From: Luteimonas huabeiensis HB2
GTDB taxonomy: Bacteria > Pseudomonadota > Gammaproteobacteria > Xanthomonadales > Xanthomonadaceae
Length of the DNA stretch: 64,000 nt
Direction of reading: 5' to 3'
Assembly: GCF_000559025.1 (NCBI RefSeq)
Contig: NZ_JAAN01000042.1
Coordinates: 36,115-100,114 of the forward strand
The notes beneath the pieces are model-generated. The model saw only the letters and a list, made by a program, of their open reading frames with translations. It made no database searches and had not been told where the DNA came from. Shown in pieces: positions 24,447-34,985 of the stretch. The position numbers and the translations under genes were made by a program. Every line of letters begins with the position of its first letter. Position 1 is the stretch's first letter.

Positions 24447-24470
24447 GAAGCCCGCCTGACGGCGGGCTTC
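24447..24470 (-). terminator. Rho-independent-type hairpin after rpoD
   Basis: A perfect 10-bp stem, GAAGCCCGCC / GGCGGGCTTC, with loop TGAC. It begins about 38 bases downstream of the rpoD stop on the minus strand and is followed there by GCGTTTCC, a short T-run. Confidence 0.75.
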
Positions 24471-24507
24471 GTCGCTGCGACCGGTTCCGGGCCCTCGGCC
24501 CGCGGCC

Positions 24508-26382
<1,875 letters not shown>

Positions 26383-26423
26383 AGAATCGCGCTACCGGAA
26401 AATGGGGAAAAAGTGAACCCGTA

Positions 26424-26429
26424 ATTATA
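26424..26429 (-). promoter_or_regulatory. Extended -10 promoter of rpoD
   Basis: The minus strand reads TGGTATAAT, a perfect -10 hexamer TATAAT with the TGn extension, 42 bp upstream of the rpoD start codon. The -35 region is GC-rich and has no clear match, which fits an extended -10 promoter. Confidence 0.7.
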
Positions 26430-26651
26430 CCATCGGGGCGCCCGCCCCGCCCTGCCGGGCGGCGGACGCCGCCTGCGGCGCGGTTCAGGAACGCGGCAGG
26501 CGAGTGCCGGCGCCAGCGCCCGGCCCGCCCGATATGGGCCCGCTCCGCCGGTTTTCCAGCGCCGGCCACGGGGCCCCGGTTCACGCTCGCCGGACGCGCC
26601 CGCGCGGCGCGGGCCCACAAGCGGCGCCGGCGAACCCGGCGGCCGCGCCGT

Positions 26652-27092
26652 TCAGGACCGGAGCAGGAAGGTGACCGGCCCGTCGTTGACCAGGCCGACC
26701 TCCATGTGGGCGCCGAAGCGGCCGGTTTCCACCCCGGGCGCGTGCCGGGCGCGGCAGGCGGCGACCAAGGCGTCGAAGACCCGCTCGGCGGCCTCCGGCG
26801 CCGCCGCGGTGCTGAAGCCGGGCCGCATTCCGGAGCGGGTGTCGGCGGCCAGGGTGAACTGGCTGACCAGCAGCAGGCCGCCGCCGGTCTCGGCCAGCGA
26901 GCGATTCATGCGCCCCGCCGCGTCGCCGAACACCCGGTACCCCAGCAGCCGCGCCGCCATCCGCTCGACCTGCGCCGCACCGTCGCCGGGCTCCACCCCG
27001 ACCAGGGCCAGCAGCCCGGGACCGATCTCGCCCACGACCTCGCCACCGACGACGACGCGGGCCTGGGAAACGCGCTGGATGAGGGAGAGCAT
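26652..27092 (-). CDS. dtd: D-aminoacyl-tRNA deacylase
   Basis: 146 residues, the usual Dtd length. It hydrolyses D-aminoacyl-tRNAs (for example D-Tyr-tRNA), keeping D-residues out of proteins. Both active-site motifs are present: [17 protein letters not shown] and the C-terminal NDGPVTFLL, which carries the cross-subunit Gly-Pro that enforces chiral discrimination. The N-terminus [21 protein letters not shown] is typical. Start ATG 27092 has no clear Shine-Dalgarno; the upstream region is a GC-rich inverted repeat. It is divergent from the LpxL-like gene and lies 269 bp upstream of rpoD on the same strand, though rpoD has its own promoter. Confidence 0.95.
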   Translation of the reverse strand: MLSLIQRVSQARVVVGGEVVGEIGPGLLALVGVEPGDGAAQVERMAARLLGYRVFGDAAGRMNRSLAETGGGLLLVSQFTLAADTRSGMRPGFSTAAAPEAAERVFDALVAACRARHAPGVETGRFGAHMEVGLVNDGPVTFLLRS

Positions 27093-27093
27093 G

Positions 27094-27172
27094 GGGGGGC
27101 AGGGGCCGGGGGCCAGGGAGGAGCGAGGAAAGTATCGCGATCGCCTTCGCGCGGTGAAGGCCCCTGCCCCCC
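27094..27172. repeat. 14-bp inverted repeat between dtd and the acyltransferase gene
   Basis: GGGGGGCAGGGGCC (27094-27107) and GGCCCCTGCCCCCC (27159-27172) are perfect complements separated by 51 bases. Additional CCAGGG/CCCTGG segments flank the arms. This looks like an intergenic repeat of the host family rather than a regulator site. It would place a strong hairpin immediately ahead of the dtd start. Confidence 0.55.
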
Positions 27173-27221
27173 GACCCCTGGCCTCTGACCTCTGCCCCCC
27201 CGCCCCACTACACTTGCCGGG

Positions 27222-28163
27222 ATGTCCGATCTGCTCGCCCGCCTCCTCTACGCGCTCGCCGCCGGCTTCGCGCGGCTGCCGTGGCCCTGGCAGCGCGCGA
27301 TGGCCGGCGGACTGGCGCGGACGTGGATCCGGCTGGATGCGCGCGAGAGCCGGGTTGCGCGGCAGAACCTGGAGATCGCCTATCCCGAGTGGCTGCCCAG
27401 CGAACGCGACGCCTGGCACCGCGCGGTGCTGCGCACCACCGCGCTGCAGTTCGTGGAAACCCTGCGCTTCTGGACCCAGCCGCACGCGCGCAACCTGGCG
27501 CTGATCCGCCAGACCCACGGCGTGGCCCACTTCGATGCCGCGCTGGCGGCCGGGCGCGGCCTGATCGTGGCCGCGCCGCACTACGGCAACTGGGAGCTGC
27601 TGAACCAGTGGCTGGCCTCGCGTACGCCGATCTCGGTGCTGTACCGGGCGCCGGAGTCGAGCGTCGGCGAAGCCTTCCTGCGCCGGGTGCGCGCCGACGC
27701 CGGCGACCGGGTCACCCAGATCCGCGCCGAGGGCCCGGCGGTGCGGCAGTTGTTCAAGCTGCTGCGCGAGGGCGGGGTCGCCGGCATCCTGCCCGACCAG
27801 CAGCCCAAGGCCGGCGAGGGCGAATACGCGCCGTTCTTCGGCAAGCGCGCGCTGACCATGACCCTGCTCGGCCGGCTGGCGGCCAGGACCGGGGCGACGG
27901 TGCTGTTCGCCTACTGCGAGCGGATCGGCGCCGGGCCGGAGTTCGCGCTGCGCATCGAGCCGGCGCCGCCGGCGCTGGCCTCGGACGATCCGGCGGAGTC
28001 GGTGGCCGCGCTCAACGCCGCGGTGGAGCGCATCGCCCGCCGCGACCCCGCGCAGTACCAGTGGACCTACAAGCGCTACTCGCTGCGCCCGCCCGGCAGC
28101 GGCGAGCCTTACCCCTACCCCAAGGCGCACGAGGTCCCCGGCGCCGACGAAGGCGCCGCATGA
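27222..28163 (+). CDS. Lipid A biosynthesis acyltransferase (LpxL/HtrB-like)
   Basis: 313 residues. Lysophospholipid acyltransferase fold with the H-x4-E catalytic motif in [11 protein letters not shown] (near residues 124-131) and a second conserved block [23 protein letters not shown]. The N-terminal hydrophobic stretch ([16 protein letters not shown]) anchors it at the inner membrane. Family members transfer secondary acyl chains from acyl-ACP to Kdo-lipid A. Whether it adds laurate, myristate or a hydroxy or branched chain cannot be told. It overlaps the next gene by ATGA (28160-28163), linking it to two PH-domain membrane proteins. Confidence 0.9.
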   Translation: MSDLLARLLYALAAGFARLPWPWQRAMAGGLARTWIRLDARESRVARQNLEIAYPEWLPSERDAWHRAVLRTTALQFVETLRFWTQPHARNLALIRQTHGVAHFDAALAAGRGLIVAAPHYGNWELLNQWLASRTPISVLYRAPESSVGEAFLRRVRADAGDRVTQIRAEGPAVRQLFKLLREGGVAGILPDQQPKAGEGEYAPFFGKRALTMTLLGRLAARTGATVLFAYCERIGAGPEFALRIEPAPPALASDDPAESVAALNAAVERIARRDPAQYQWTYKRYSLRPPGSGEPYPYPKAHEVPGADEGAA

Positions 28164-28747
28164 CCGATCCCGATCGCGACACGCCCGACGCGGCCGCGGC
28201 CGACGCGCCGCCGCCCGCCCCGGCGCCGTCCGCGCCGTCCGCGCCATCTACGCCGCCTGCGCCGCCGCACGGCGACACCGGCTGGCAGGCGCTGCCGCCG
28301 CGCGCGCGCTGGCTGTTCGTGCTCTCGGGCGCGCTGGGCTTCGCGCTGCCGGGCGCGATCGGGCTGGCGGTCCTCGGCACCCTGCTCGGCGGCGGCGAGA
28401 GCGTGCGCACGCTGATGCTGTCGGCCTGGGCCGGCACGCTGGCCTGGGGTGCGTGGATGGGCCTGCGCCGCTACCGCTACACCCGCTGGCGGCTGGACGC
28501 CGACGGCTTCGGCCTGCAGCGCGGGCGGCTGTGGTTCACCGAGACCCGGGTGCCCGGTTCGCGGGTGCAGCACATCGACATCCGCCGCGGGCCGCTGGAG
28601 CGCCGCGCCGGGCTGTCGACGCTGCTGGTCCACACCGCGGGCACCCGCGACAGCGCGGTGGCGGTGCCGTGCCTGGACGCCGGCGACGCCGAGCGCCTGC
28701 GCGACCGCCTCGCGGCCTGGGTGGGGGCGGATGACGACGAGGCCTGA
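28160..28747 (+). CDS. PH-domain membrane protein (YdbS-like)
   Basis: 195 residues. A Pro/Ala-rich cytoplasmic N-terminus (about 1-40) is followed by two hydrophobic segments (about 48-70 and 80-98). A bacterial PH domain (bPH2 type) then contains [43 protein letters not shown], written here as the signature ETRVP..RVQHIDI..GPLER..GL. Such proteins pair with a larger multi-PH partner, as YdbS with YdbT in Bacillus; that pair has been linked to resistance to amylolysin. It overlaps its neighbours on both sides (4 bp and 17 bp), so all three genes form one operon. Biochemical role unknown. Confidence 0.85.
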   Translation: MTDPDRDTPDAAAADAPPPAPAPSAPSAPSTPPAPPHGDTGWQALPPRARWLFVLSGALGFALPGAIGLAVLGTLLGGGESVRTLMLSAWAGTLAWGAWMGLRRYRYTRWRLDADGFGLQRGRLWFTETRVPGSRVQHIDIRRGPLERRAGLSTLLVHTAGTRDSAVAVPCLDAGDAERLRDRLAAWVGADDDEA

Positions 28748-30302
28748 GCCGCCCCCGGGCGATGGCGACACCCCGCCCCCGCTCGACGCGGCCGAGGCGG
28801 CGCTGCCGACCGCGGCGGAGCGGCGGCTGCATCCGCTGTCGTGGGTGTTCGTGCTGTCCTCGCAGGTCGGGCAGATGCTGCTGCCGCTGCTGGCGGTGGC
28901 GATCTTCGGCGCGCGCGGCGAGGACAACATCCGCTTCGCGCTGCTGATGATCGTGCTGGCGGTGCTGCTGGCGGCGGCGATCTGGCGCTACCTGACCTTC
29001 ACCTACCGCATCGGCGAGGACAGCGTGTTCGTGCGCAGCGGCGTGCTGGAGCGCAGCCTGCGGCAGATCCCGTTCTCGCGCATCCACGACGTCGCCCTGC
29101 ACCAGAACCCGCTGCACCGGCTGCTGGGCGTGGCGGAGGTGCGGCTGGAGTCGGCCGGCGGCAGCCGCCCCGAGGCGCGCATGCAGGTGCTGGCGCTGCC
29201 CGAGGCGCTGGCGCTGGAGCAGGTGATCCGCCGCCGCGGCAAGCCCGCCGCGGCGCCCGCCGAAGGCGCCGGCGACGCCGCCGCGACGACGCCCGAGGCG
29301 CGCACGCTGCTGACCCTGCCGCTGGGCGAGGTGGTGCGGCTGGGCCTGGTCTCCAACCGCGGCATGGTGGTGGTCGCCGGCGGCTTCGCGGTGCTGATGC
29401 AGGCGCTGCCCGACGACGTCGCCGGCGACCTGCTCAATCGCTACGCCGGCGAAGTCTTCGGCTACGCCAGCCACCTGGCCGGAACCGGCGTGCAGCGCGC
29501 GGCCGCCGCGGCGCTGCTGCTGGTCCTCGCGCTGCTGGCCCTGCGGCTGCTGTCGGTCGCGCTTGCGCTGGTGCAGTACCACGGTTTCCGGCTGGTCGAG
29601 GACGGGCGCCGGCTGAGCGTGGAGCGCGGCCTGCTCACGCGCATGCGCAACAGCGCGCCGCGGCGCCGGATCCAGGCCTGGACGCTGCGCGAGACCCTGC
29701 TGCACCGCCTGCTGCGCCGGCGCGCGCTGCATGTGGACACCGCGGTGATCAGCCGCGGCAACGAACTGCGGGGGCTGTCGGAACTGGCGCCGATCGCCAC
29801 GCCGGAGGCCTGCGACGGCCTGGTGCGCCACCTGGCCGGCGCGCAGGCCTGGCCGCCGGCGCGCTGGGCGCCGCTGCACCCGCGCGCGTGGCTGCGCCTG
29901 CTGCTGCCCGGCGCGCTGTTCGCCGCCGCGCTGACCGCGGGCCTGTCGTGGTGGTTCGGCGCCTGGGGCCTGCTCGGCCTGCTGTGGCTGCCGTGGTCGG
30001 CGCTGGTGGCGGTGCAGCACGCGCGCCGCGCGGGCTATGCGCTCGATGCGCGCATGCTGGCAGTCCGCGAGGGCTGGTGGTCGCGGCACTGGCGCTTCGC
30101 CGAGATCGACAAGCTGCAGGCGCTGCGCCTGCGGCGCTCGCCGCTCGACCGCTGCAGCGGCATGGCCTCGCTGTGGCTGGACACCGCGGGCGCGGGGGCG
30201 ATGTCGCCGCCGCTGCGCATCCGCCACCTGCCGGTGGCCGAAGCGCAGGCGCTGCTGGAACGCCTCAACGCCGCGGTCTCGCGGCGCCGGCTGCGCTGGT
30301 AG
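28731..30302 (+). CDS. Multi-PH-domain membrane protein (YdbT-like)
   Basis: 523 residues. It contains three bPH2 domains interleaved with hydrophobic pairs. The first has TYRIGEDSVFVRSGVLERSL and PFSRIHDVALHQNPLHRLLG; the second YHGFRLVEDGRRLSVERGLL with RRRIQAWTLRETLLHR; the third ALDARMLAVREGWWSRHWRF with KLQALRLRRSPLDR. Hydrophobic segments lie near 40-85, 205-285 and 390-430. This matches YdbT architecture, the partner of the YdbS-like protein encoded just upstream. Start ATG 28731 overlaps the previous gene by 17 bp. The function of these pairs in Gram-negative bacteria is not established; being co-encoded with a lipid A acyltransferase suggests an envelope role. Confidence 0.85.
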   Translation: MTTRPEPPPGDGDTPPPLDAAEAALPTAAERRLHPLSWVFVLSSQVGQMLLPLLAVAIFGARGEDNIRFALLMIVLAVLLAAAIWRYLTFTYRIGEDSVFVRSGVLERSLRQIPFSRIHDVALHQNPLHRLLGVAEVRLESAGGSRPEARMQVLALPEALALEQVIRRRGKPAAAPAEGAGDAAATTPEARTLLTLPLGEVVRLGLVSNRGMVVVAGGFAVLMQALPDDVAGDLLNRYAGEVFGYASHLAGTGVQRAAAAALLLVLALLALRLLSVALALVQYHGFRLVEDGRRLSVERGLLTRMRNSAPRRRIQAWTLRETLLHRLLRRRALHVDTAVISRGNELRGLSELAPIATPEACDGLVRHLAGAQAWPPARWAPLHPRAWLRLLLPGALFAAALTAGLSWWFGAWGLLGLLWLPWSALVAVQHARRAGYALDARMLAVREGWWSRHWRFAEIDKLQALRLRRSPLDRCSGMASLWLDTAGAGAMSPPLRIRHLPVAEAQALLERLNAAVSRRRLRW

Positions 30303-30347
30303 CGGCGCCGCGGCATCGCGTCGGCCGAGGGGGCACACACAAAAGAC

Positions 30348-30366
30348 GATAACAATTATCATTCCC
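30348..30366. promoter_or_regulatory. Fur box
   Basis: GATAACAATTATCATTCCC matches the 19-bp Fur consensus at 14 positions, in an AT-rich island within very GC-rich DNA. It lies 28 bp upstream of the siderophore receptor start. Iron-dependent repression of the receptor - PepSY unit is expected. Confidence 0.85.
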
Positions 30367-30394
30367 GCCCCCCCCCTTCGCTCCTGGCCCCCGG

Positions 30395-32545
30395 ATGTCG
30401 CGACCCGCTTTCCGCCTCCTCCCCCATCCCCTGGCCCTCGCGCTGCTGCTGGCGCTGCCCGATGCCGCCGCGCAGGCGCCGACTGAGGGCCGCGAGCCGG
30501 AGGCGACCGAGCTCGACGCGGTGAAGGTGTTCGGCCGTGCGCAGACGCTGTACCGGTCGGAGGACGCCGCCGTGGCGACCCGCACGGACACCCCGCTCGC
30601 GCTGGTGCCGCAATCGGTCCAGGTGCTGCCGCGCGAGCTGATCGACGACCAGGCCGCCTACGACGTGACCGACCTGTACCGCAGCATCAGCGGCGTGAGC
30701 TACTTCAGCTACGCGGGGGTGACGCTGCGCGGCTTCCGCCAGGAGAACGTCCTCTACGACGGCCTGCGCGGCGATCCGTACGCGGGCTTCTCGGTGCCCC
30801 AGCTGTTCAACATCGAGCGCGTGGAGGTGCTGAAGGGCCCGGCCGGCGCCTTGTACGGCGGCGGCGAGCCGGGCGGCGTGATCAACTACGTGACCCGCAA
30901 GCCGCAGCGCCGGGCGCTGCGCCGGGTGGAGGTCTCGCTGGGCAACGAGGACTTCGCGGCCGGCTCGTTCGAGGCCACCGGCCCGCTGTCGGACCGGATG
31001 CGCTACCGGGTCGGCCTGCACGCCGACGGCGACGAGGGCGTGCGATGGAACGCGGACAGCGAGAGCCGGATCGGCGATGCGTCGCTGGCCTTCGACGTCG
31101 GCGTCGCCGGCGAGTTCACGCTGCAGGTGACCGACATCGAGCAGAACCTCGGCGGCAACCGGCTGCGCGGGGTGCCGGCGACCGACGACGGCGCGTTCCT
31201 GACCGACCGCCGCTGGAACCACAACGAGGCCACCGATTTCCTCGACATGGACGCGCGCGTGGCGCTGGCGCAGTACCGCGTCTCGCCCTCGACCGACTGG
31301 GACATCGAACTGTCGGCGCGCTGGTTCGAGAACAGCGAGCACCAGATCTACCACGAGCCGATGGGCCTGATCGACCGCGACGGCGACGGCACCGCCGAGT
31401 GGATGACCCGCCAGCTGCGCAACCAGCTCCGCGACAACGAAGGCCTGACCGTGGCCGGCAACGCCGTCTGGCGCTTCTCGACGGGCGCGGTCGAGCACAA
31501 GCTGCTGTTCGGTGCCGACGGCTACCGCCTGGACGCGGACTTCCGCGCGCAGACCGCCAACAGCGCCGACCTGGCCAGCGGCGCCGGCCCGGTACCGGGC
31601 ATCGACCTGTTCGCGCCGGCCTACGGCCTGAGCTCGTACCTGGACTACGGGCTCGACGCGCTGCCCTGGCGCGGCACCAGTACCCGCGGCGTCCGCTACG
31701 GCGGCTACGTCCAGGACGAAATCGCGCTGACCCCGCGCTGGCAGGTGCTCGCCGGCCTGCGCTGGGACGGCTTCGAGGACGAGGACCGCCTCGGCGGCGG
31801 CCGCGTAAACGGTCACGACCTGAGCTGGCGGCTGGGCAGCACCGTCGTGCTGCGCGAGGGCGTGAACGCCTACGCCAACGTCGCCAGCGGCTTCGTGCCG
31901 CAGGCGACCGCCAACCAGGATCCCGCCGCGGGCGGCCCGTTCGACGCCGAGCGCGGCCGGCAGTGGGAGGCGGGTCTGAAGACCGAGCTCGCCGGCGGCC
32001 GCGTGATGCTGGGCGCCGCGCTGTACCGGATCGAACGCAGCAACATCGTGCAGGCCACCGGCGAGGTCGTGGACGGCGTCAACCAGCTCGCCGCGCTGGG
32101 CCTGGTGCGCAGCGAGGGCCTGGAGATCGACCTGCTCGCCGACCTCACCGAGCGCTGGGTGCTCAACGTCGCCTACGCCTACAACGACGCCCGCGTGGTC
32201 GAAGCCGGCAGCAACGGCATCACCAACGCCTCCGGCGACCGCTTCGCCAACGCGCCGCGCAACAAGCTGGGCCTGTGGACGCGCTACGACCTGCCGGCGT
32301 TGTCCTCGGCGTTCGGCTTCGGCCTGGACTACACCGACGAGCGCCTGAGCCTGGACGGCCAGCGGGTTGCGCCGTACACCGTGTTCGACCTGAGCTGGCA
32401 GACGACGCTCGGCCCGTGGAAGTTCCAGGCCAACGTCAAGAACCTGTTCGACAAGGTGTACGCGGCCAGCGGCTTCACCGAGCGCACCGGGCACTTCCCC
32501 GGCGAGCCCCGCCGGCTCTACCTGCAGGCCGCGTACGCGTTCTGA
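30395..32545 (+). CDS. TonB-dependent siderophore receptor
   Basis: 716 residues: signal peptide (about 1-27, ending DAAAQ), a plug with the siderophore-receptor signature (LALVPQSVQVLPRELIDDQ; VEVLKGPAGALYGGGEPGG), and a barrel ending YLQAAYAF. It imports ferric siderophores across the outer membrane using TonB-ExbBD. The clear Fur box and the downstream PepSY-TM gene support an iron role. The ligand cannot be read from sequence; the LRGFRQENVLYDGLRGDPY plug region is generic for hydroxamate or mixed-type receptors. Start ATG 30395 gives the signal peptide directly. Confidence 0.95.
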   Translation: MSRPAFRLLPHPLALALLLALPDAAAQAPTEGREPEATELDAVKVFGRAQTLYRSEDAAVATRTDTPLALVPQSVQVLPRELIDDQAAYDVTDLYRSISGVSYFSYAGVTLRGFRQENVLYDGLRGDPYAGFSVPQLFNIERVEVLKGPAGALYGGGEPGGVINYVTRKPQRRALRRVEVSLGNEDFAAGSFEATGPLSDRMRYRVGLHADGDEGVRWNADSESRIGDASLAFDVGVAGEFTLQVTDIEQNLGGNRLRGVPATDDGAFLTDRRWNHNEATDFLDMDARVALAQYRVSPSTDWDIELSARWFENSEHQIYHEPMGLIDRDGDGTAEWMTRQLRNQLRDNEGLTVAGNAVWRFSTGAVEHKLLFGADGYRLDADFRAQTANSADLASGAGPVPGIDLFAPAYGLSSYLDYGLDALPWRGTSTRGVRYGGYVQDEIALTPRWQVLAGLRWDGFEDEDRLGGGRVNGHDLSWRLGSTVVLREGVNAYANVASGFVPQATANQDPAAGGPFDAERGRQWEAGLKTELAGGRVMLGAALYRIERSNIVQATGEVVDGVNQLAALGLVRSEGLEIDLLADLTERWVLNVAYAYNDARVVEAGSNGITNASGDRFANAPRNKLGLWTRYDLPALSSAFGFGLDYTDERLSLDGQRVAPYTVFDLSWQTTLGPWKFQANVKNLFDKVYAASGFTERTGHFPGEPRRLYLQAAYAF

Positions 32546-32553
32546 CCGTCACC

Positions 32554-33690
32554 GTGCCCGCCGACGCGCCAGCCGGCCGCCAGCGCCCTTCCGCGAACGC
32601 GAAGAAGGGCGGCGGCCGACGCCTGTGGTTCGACCTGCACAGCTGGGTCGGGCTCAAGCTGTGCCTGCTGATGGGCTTCGTCTGCCTCACCGGCACGCTC
32701 GCGACGGTGTCGCAGGAGATCGACTGGCTGGTCTTCCCCGAGGCGCGCGTGGCGCCGGCGGCGCAGCACGCGAGCTGGGGTGCGCTGGTCGCCGCGGTGC
32801 AGCGCGCCTACCCGGCCTGGACGCTCGAATCGCTCACCGCGCCGCACGCCTCGCGCTTCGCCGCGCGCGCGACGATGCGCCTGCCCGACGGCACGCGCCG
32901 CTTCGCCTGGGTCGACCCGTACACCGCGCGGGTGACCGGCGACACGACGTGGTTCAACGCCCAGCGCATCCTGCGCAACACCCATCGCCATCTGATGCTG
33001 CCGCTGAAGGTCGGCGTGCCGCTGGTTTCGGCGCTGTCGCTGCCGCTGCTGCTGTCGCTGGCCAGCAGCGTCTTCATCTACAAGCGCTGGTGGCGCGGCT
33101 TCTTCGCCTGGCCGCGCGCCGACCGGCCGCGCCGGCTGTGGGGCGACGTGCACCGCCTCGCGGGCGTCTGGAGCCTGTGGTTCGTCGCGCTGATCGGCCT
33201 GACCGGCGGCTGGTACCTGGTCGAATCGCTCGGCGGCGATGCCGGGCCGCCGCCGGAGGTGGCGCGGCCGGAGGCGGGCGCGGGCGACGGGCGCGCCGAT
33301 CCGCAGGCGATCGACCGCGCGATCGGCCAGGCCCGCCTGCGCTGGCCCGAATTGCGCATCCGCGGTCTGCACGACGTCGACGCGGCCGGGCTGCTCGTCG
33401 ACGGCCAGGCCCAGGCCTGGCTGGTGCGCGACCGCGCCAACGCCATCGGCCTCGACCTGCGCGGCGGCACGGTCGCTGGCCTGCGCGACGGGCGGGCGAT
33501 GACCCTGCACCAGCGCATCGCCGAGATGGCCGATCCCCTGCACTTCGGCACCTTCGGCGGCTGGCCGGTGCGCTGGCTCTGGTTCGCCTTCGGCGCCGCG
33601 CTGACTGCGCTGTGCTTCACCGGGATCTATCTGTACGGGCTGCGTATCGCCGACGCGCTGCGCTCGGCGCGGCGGCGGAGCACCGCATGA
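32554..33690 (+). CDS. PepSY-TM family membrane protein (siderophore-associated)
   Basis: 378 residues with about four transmembrane segments: LHSWVGLKLCLLMGFVCLTG, VPLVSALSLPLLLSLASSVF, LAGVWSLWFVALIGLTGG, and LWFAFGAALTALCFTGIYLYG near the C-terminus. Periplasmic PepSY-like loops lie between them. Conserved His residues (HSW; NTHRHLML; DVHRLAG; LHQRI; PLHFGTFGG) are typical of the group thought to act as ferric-siderophore or flavin-type reductases in the inner membrane. It begins 8 bp after the receptor stop, so the two are co-transcribed. Start taken as GTG 32554; no ATG is in place. Confidence 0.88.
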   Translation: MPADAPAGRQRPSANAKKGGGRRLWFDLHSWVGLKLCLLMGFVCLTGTLATVSQEIDWLVFPEARVAPAAQHASWGALVAAVQRAYPAWTLESLTAPHASRFAARATMRLPDGTRRFAWVDPYTARVTGDTTWFNAQRILRNTHRHLMLPLKVGVPLVSALSLPLLLSLASSVFIYKRWWRGFFAWPRADRPRRLWGDVHRLAGVWSLWFVALIGLTGGWYLVESLGGDAGPPPEVARPEAGAGDGRADPQAIDRAIGQARLRWPELRIRGLHDVDAAGLLVDGQAQAWLVRDRANAIGLDLRGGTVAGLRDGRAMTLHQRIAEMADPLHFGTFGGWPVRWLWFAFGAALTALCFTGIYLYGLRIADALRSARRRSTA

Positions 33691-33815
33691 GGCGGGACGA
33701 TCCGCCAGGGCCGTGGCGACTGGCCTGGCGCGGGATGGGCCGCTGGCGCTGGCTATGGCTGGCGCTGCTGCTGGTCTGGCTGTCGCAATTGCTCGCCGCC
33801 ATCGCCGCCGCCTGA
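33687..33815 (+). CDS. Small single-pass membrane protein downstream of PepSY
   Basis: 42 residues: a basic, Trp/Arg-rich start (MRRDDPPGPWRLAWRGMGRW) and one hydrophobic helix (LWLALLLVWLSQLLAAIAAA). It overlaps the PepSY gene by ATGA, and small hydrophobic proteins are commonly encoded at this position in receptor - PepSY operons. Its last 63 bases overlap the 3' end of the convergent glycosyltransferase gene. Function unknown; an accessory subunit of the PepSY protein is a guess. Confidence 0.6.
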   Translation: MRRDDPPGPWRLAWRGMGRWRWLWLALLLVWLSQLLAAIAAA

Positions 33816-34985
33816 GACCGCAGCGGCGCTCGCGCCGGGGAGCGGCGACCCGCGATCGCCCCGGAACGGCGGCGACGCCGCCAGCTCCAGGCACAGCGCC
33901 TCGTAGCGGGCGTTCATGCGCTCGCGGCCGTATTCCGACAGCGCGCGTTCGCGCGCGGCCGCGCCCAGCCGCGCGGCCAGCGCGTCGTTGCGCAGCAGCC
34001 GTTCCAGCGCGTCGGCCAGCGCCGCCGGATCGGCCTCGGGCACCAGCAGGCCGTCGACCTCGTGCGCGATCGTCTCGCGCACGCCGGGCACCGCGCTGCC
34101 GACCACCGCGCAGCCGGCGGCCATGCCCTCGATCAGCGCCAGCGGCATGCCCTCGTAATGGGTGGAGAGCACCGCGATGCGATGCGTCGTCAGCAGTTCC
34201 GGCACGTTGCGGCACAGGCCGAGGAAGCGCACCTGTCCGTCGAGCCCGAGTTCCGTCGCCAGCCGCTCCAGCGCCGCGCGCTGGCGGGCCTTGCCGGCGC
34301 CGGCCAGCAGCACCGGCGGCTGCAGGCCGCGCGCGCGCAGCAGGGCCACGGCGCGCAGCAAGGTGGGATGGTCCTTCTGCTTGGACAGCCGCGAGACCAT
34401 CACCAGCCCCGGCGTGCGCGCGGCCAGCGGGTGCGCGCCGGCATGCTCGAACGGCGCCAGGCGGATACCGTTGGGGATCGCCACGGTGCGCTCGGCCGGC
34501 ATGCCCATGTCCAGCAGCACCTGGCGCACGCCCTCCGAGCAGCCGACGATGCGCGAGGTCCGCCGCGCCAGCCAGCGGGTCTGCGCCAGCCGCCAGCGGG
34601 TGTAGCGCTCGCGCGTGTTGTGCTCGACGTGCACCAGGTGCGGCACGCCGGCGAGCAGCCCGGCATAGCGGCCCCACAGGTGCTCGCTGAAGCCGTGCGC
34701 GACCAGCACGTCGGGCCGGAACGCGCGGCACAGCCGCACCAGCGCCAGGATGGTGGCCGCGTGCGACCAGCCCGGCACCACCCGCAGCGGGGTGCCGGCG
34801 GCCTCCAGCTCGGCGATGCGCGCCGGATCGGTCCTGCGCTTGCGGCGCAACACCAGCAAGGGCTCGACGCGCCCGCCGTCGCGACCGGCGTTGACCAGCT
34901 GGATCGCCACCTGGGTGGCGCCGCCCGAGAACCCGCCGGTGACGAAGTGGAGCACGCGCGGCCTGCGCGGCGCGCGTTCGCTCAT
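33753..34985 (-). CDS. Glycosyltransferase family 4-type protein
   Basis: 410 residues, GT-B fold. The N-terminal half has FVTGGFSGGATQVAIQLVNAGR (donor/acceptor loop) and HVEHNTRERY. The C-terminal half has IPNGIRLAPF, MVSRLSKQKDHPTLLRAV and the E-x7-E motif in HYEGMPLALIEGMAAGCAVVG, which binds the nucleotide sugar. Likely retaining and cytoplasmic or membrane-associated, acting on polysaccharide or LPS. Start ATG 34985 overlaps the stop of the family 2 transferase gene (ATGA), so both act in one operon. The last 21 residues overlap a small membrane protein gene on the other strand. Confidence 0.9.
   Translation of the reverse strand: MSERAPRRPRVLHFVTGGFSGGATQVAIQLVNAGRDGGRVEPLLVLRRKRRTDPARIAELEAAGTPLRVVPGWSHAATILALVRLCRAFRPDVLVAHGFSEHLWGRYAGLLAGVPHLVHVEHNTRERYTRWRLAQTRWLARRTSRIVGCSEGVRQVLLDMGMPAERTVAIPNGIRLAPFEHAGAHPLAARTPGLVMVSRLSKQKDHPTLLRAVALLRARGLQPPVLLAGAGKARQRAALERLATELGLDGQVRFLGLCRNVPELLTTHRIAVLSTHYEGMPLALIEGMAAGCAVVGSAVPGVRETIAHEVDGLLVPEADPAALADALERLLRNDALAARLGAAARERALSEYGRERMNARYEALCLELAASPPFRGDRGSPLPGASAAAVSGGGDGGEQLRQPDQQQRQP

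Noticed and set aside
26430..26651. Short open frames between rpoD and dtd
   Set aside because: Only Arg/Gly/Ala-rich shadows with no start signals; the gap holds the rpoD promoter and nothing else I can support.
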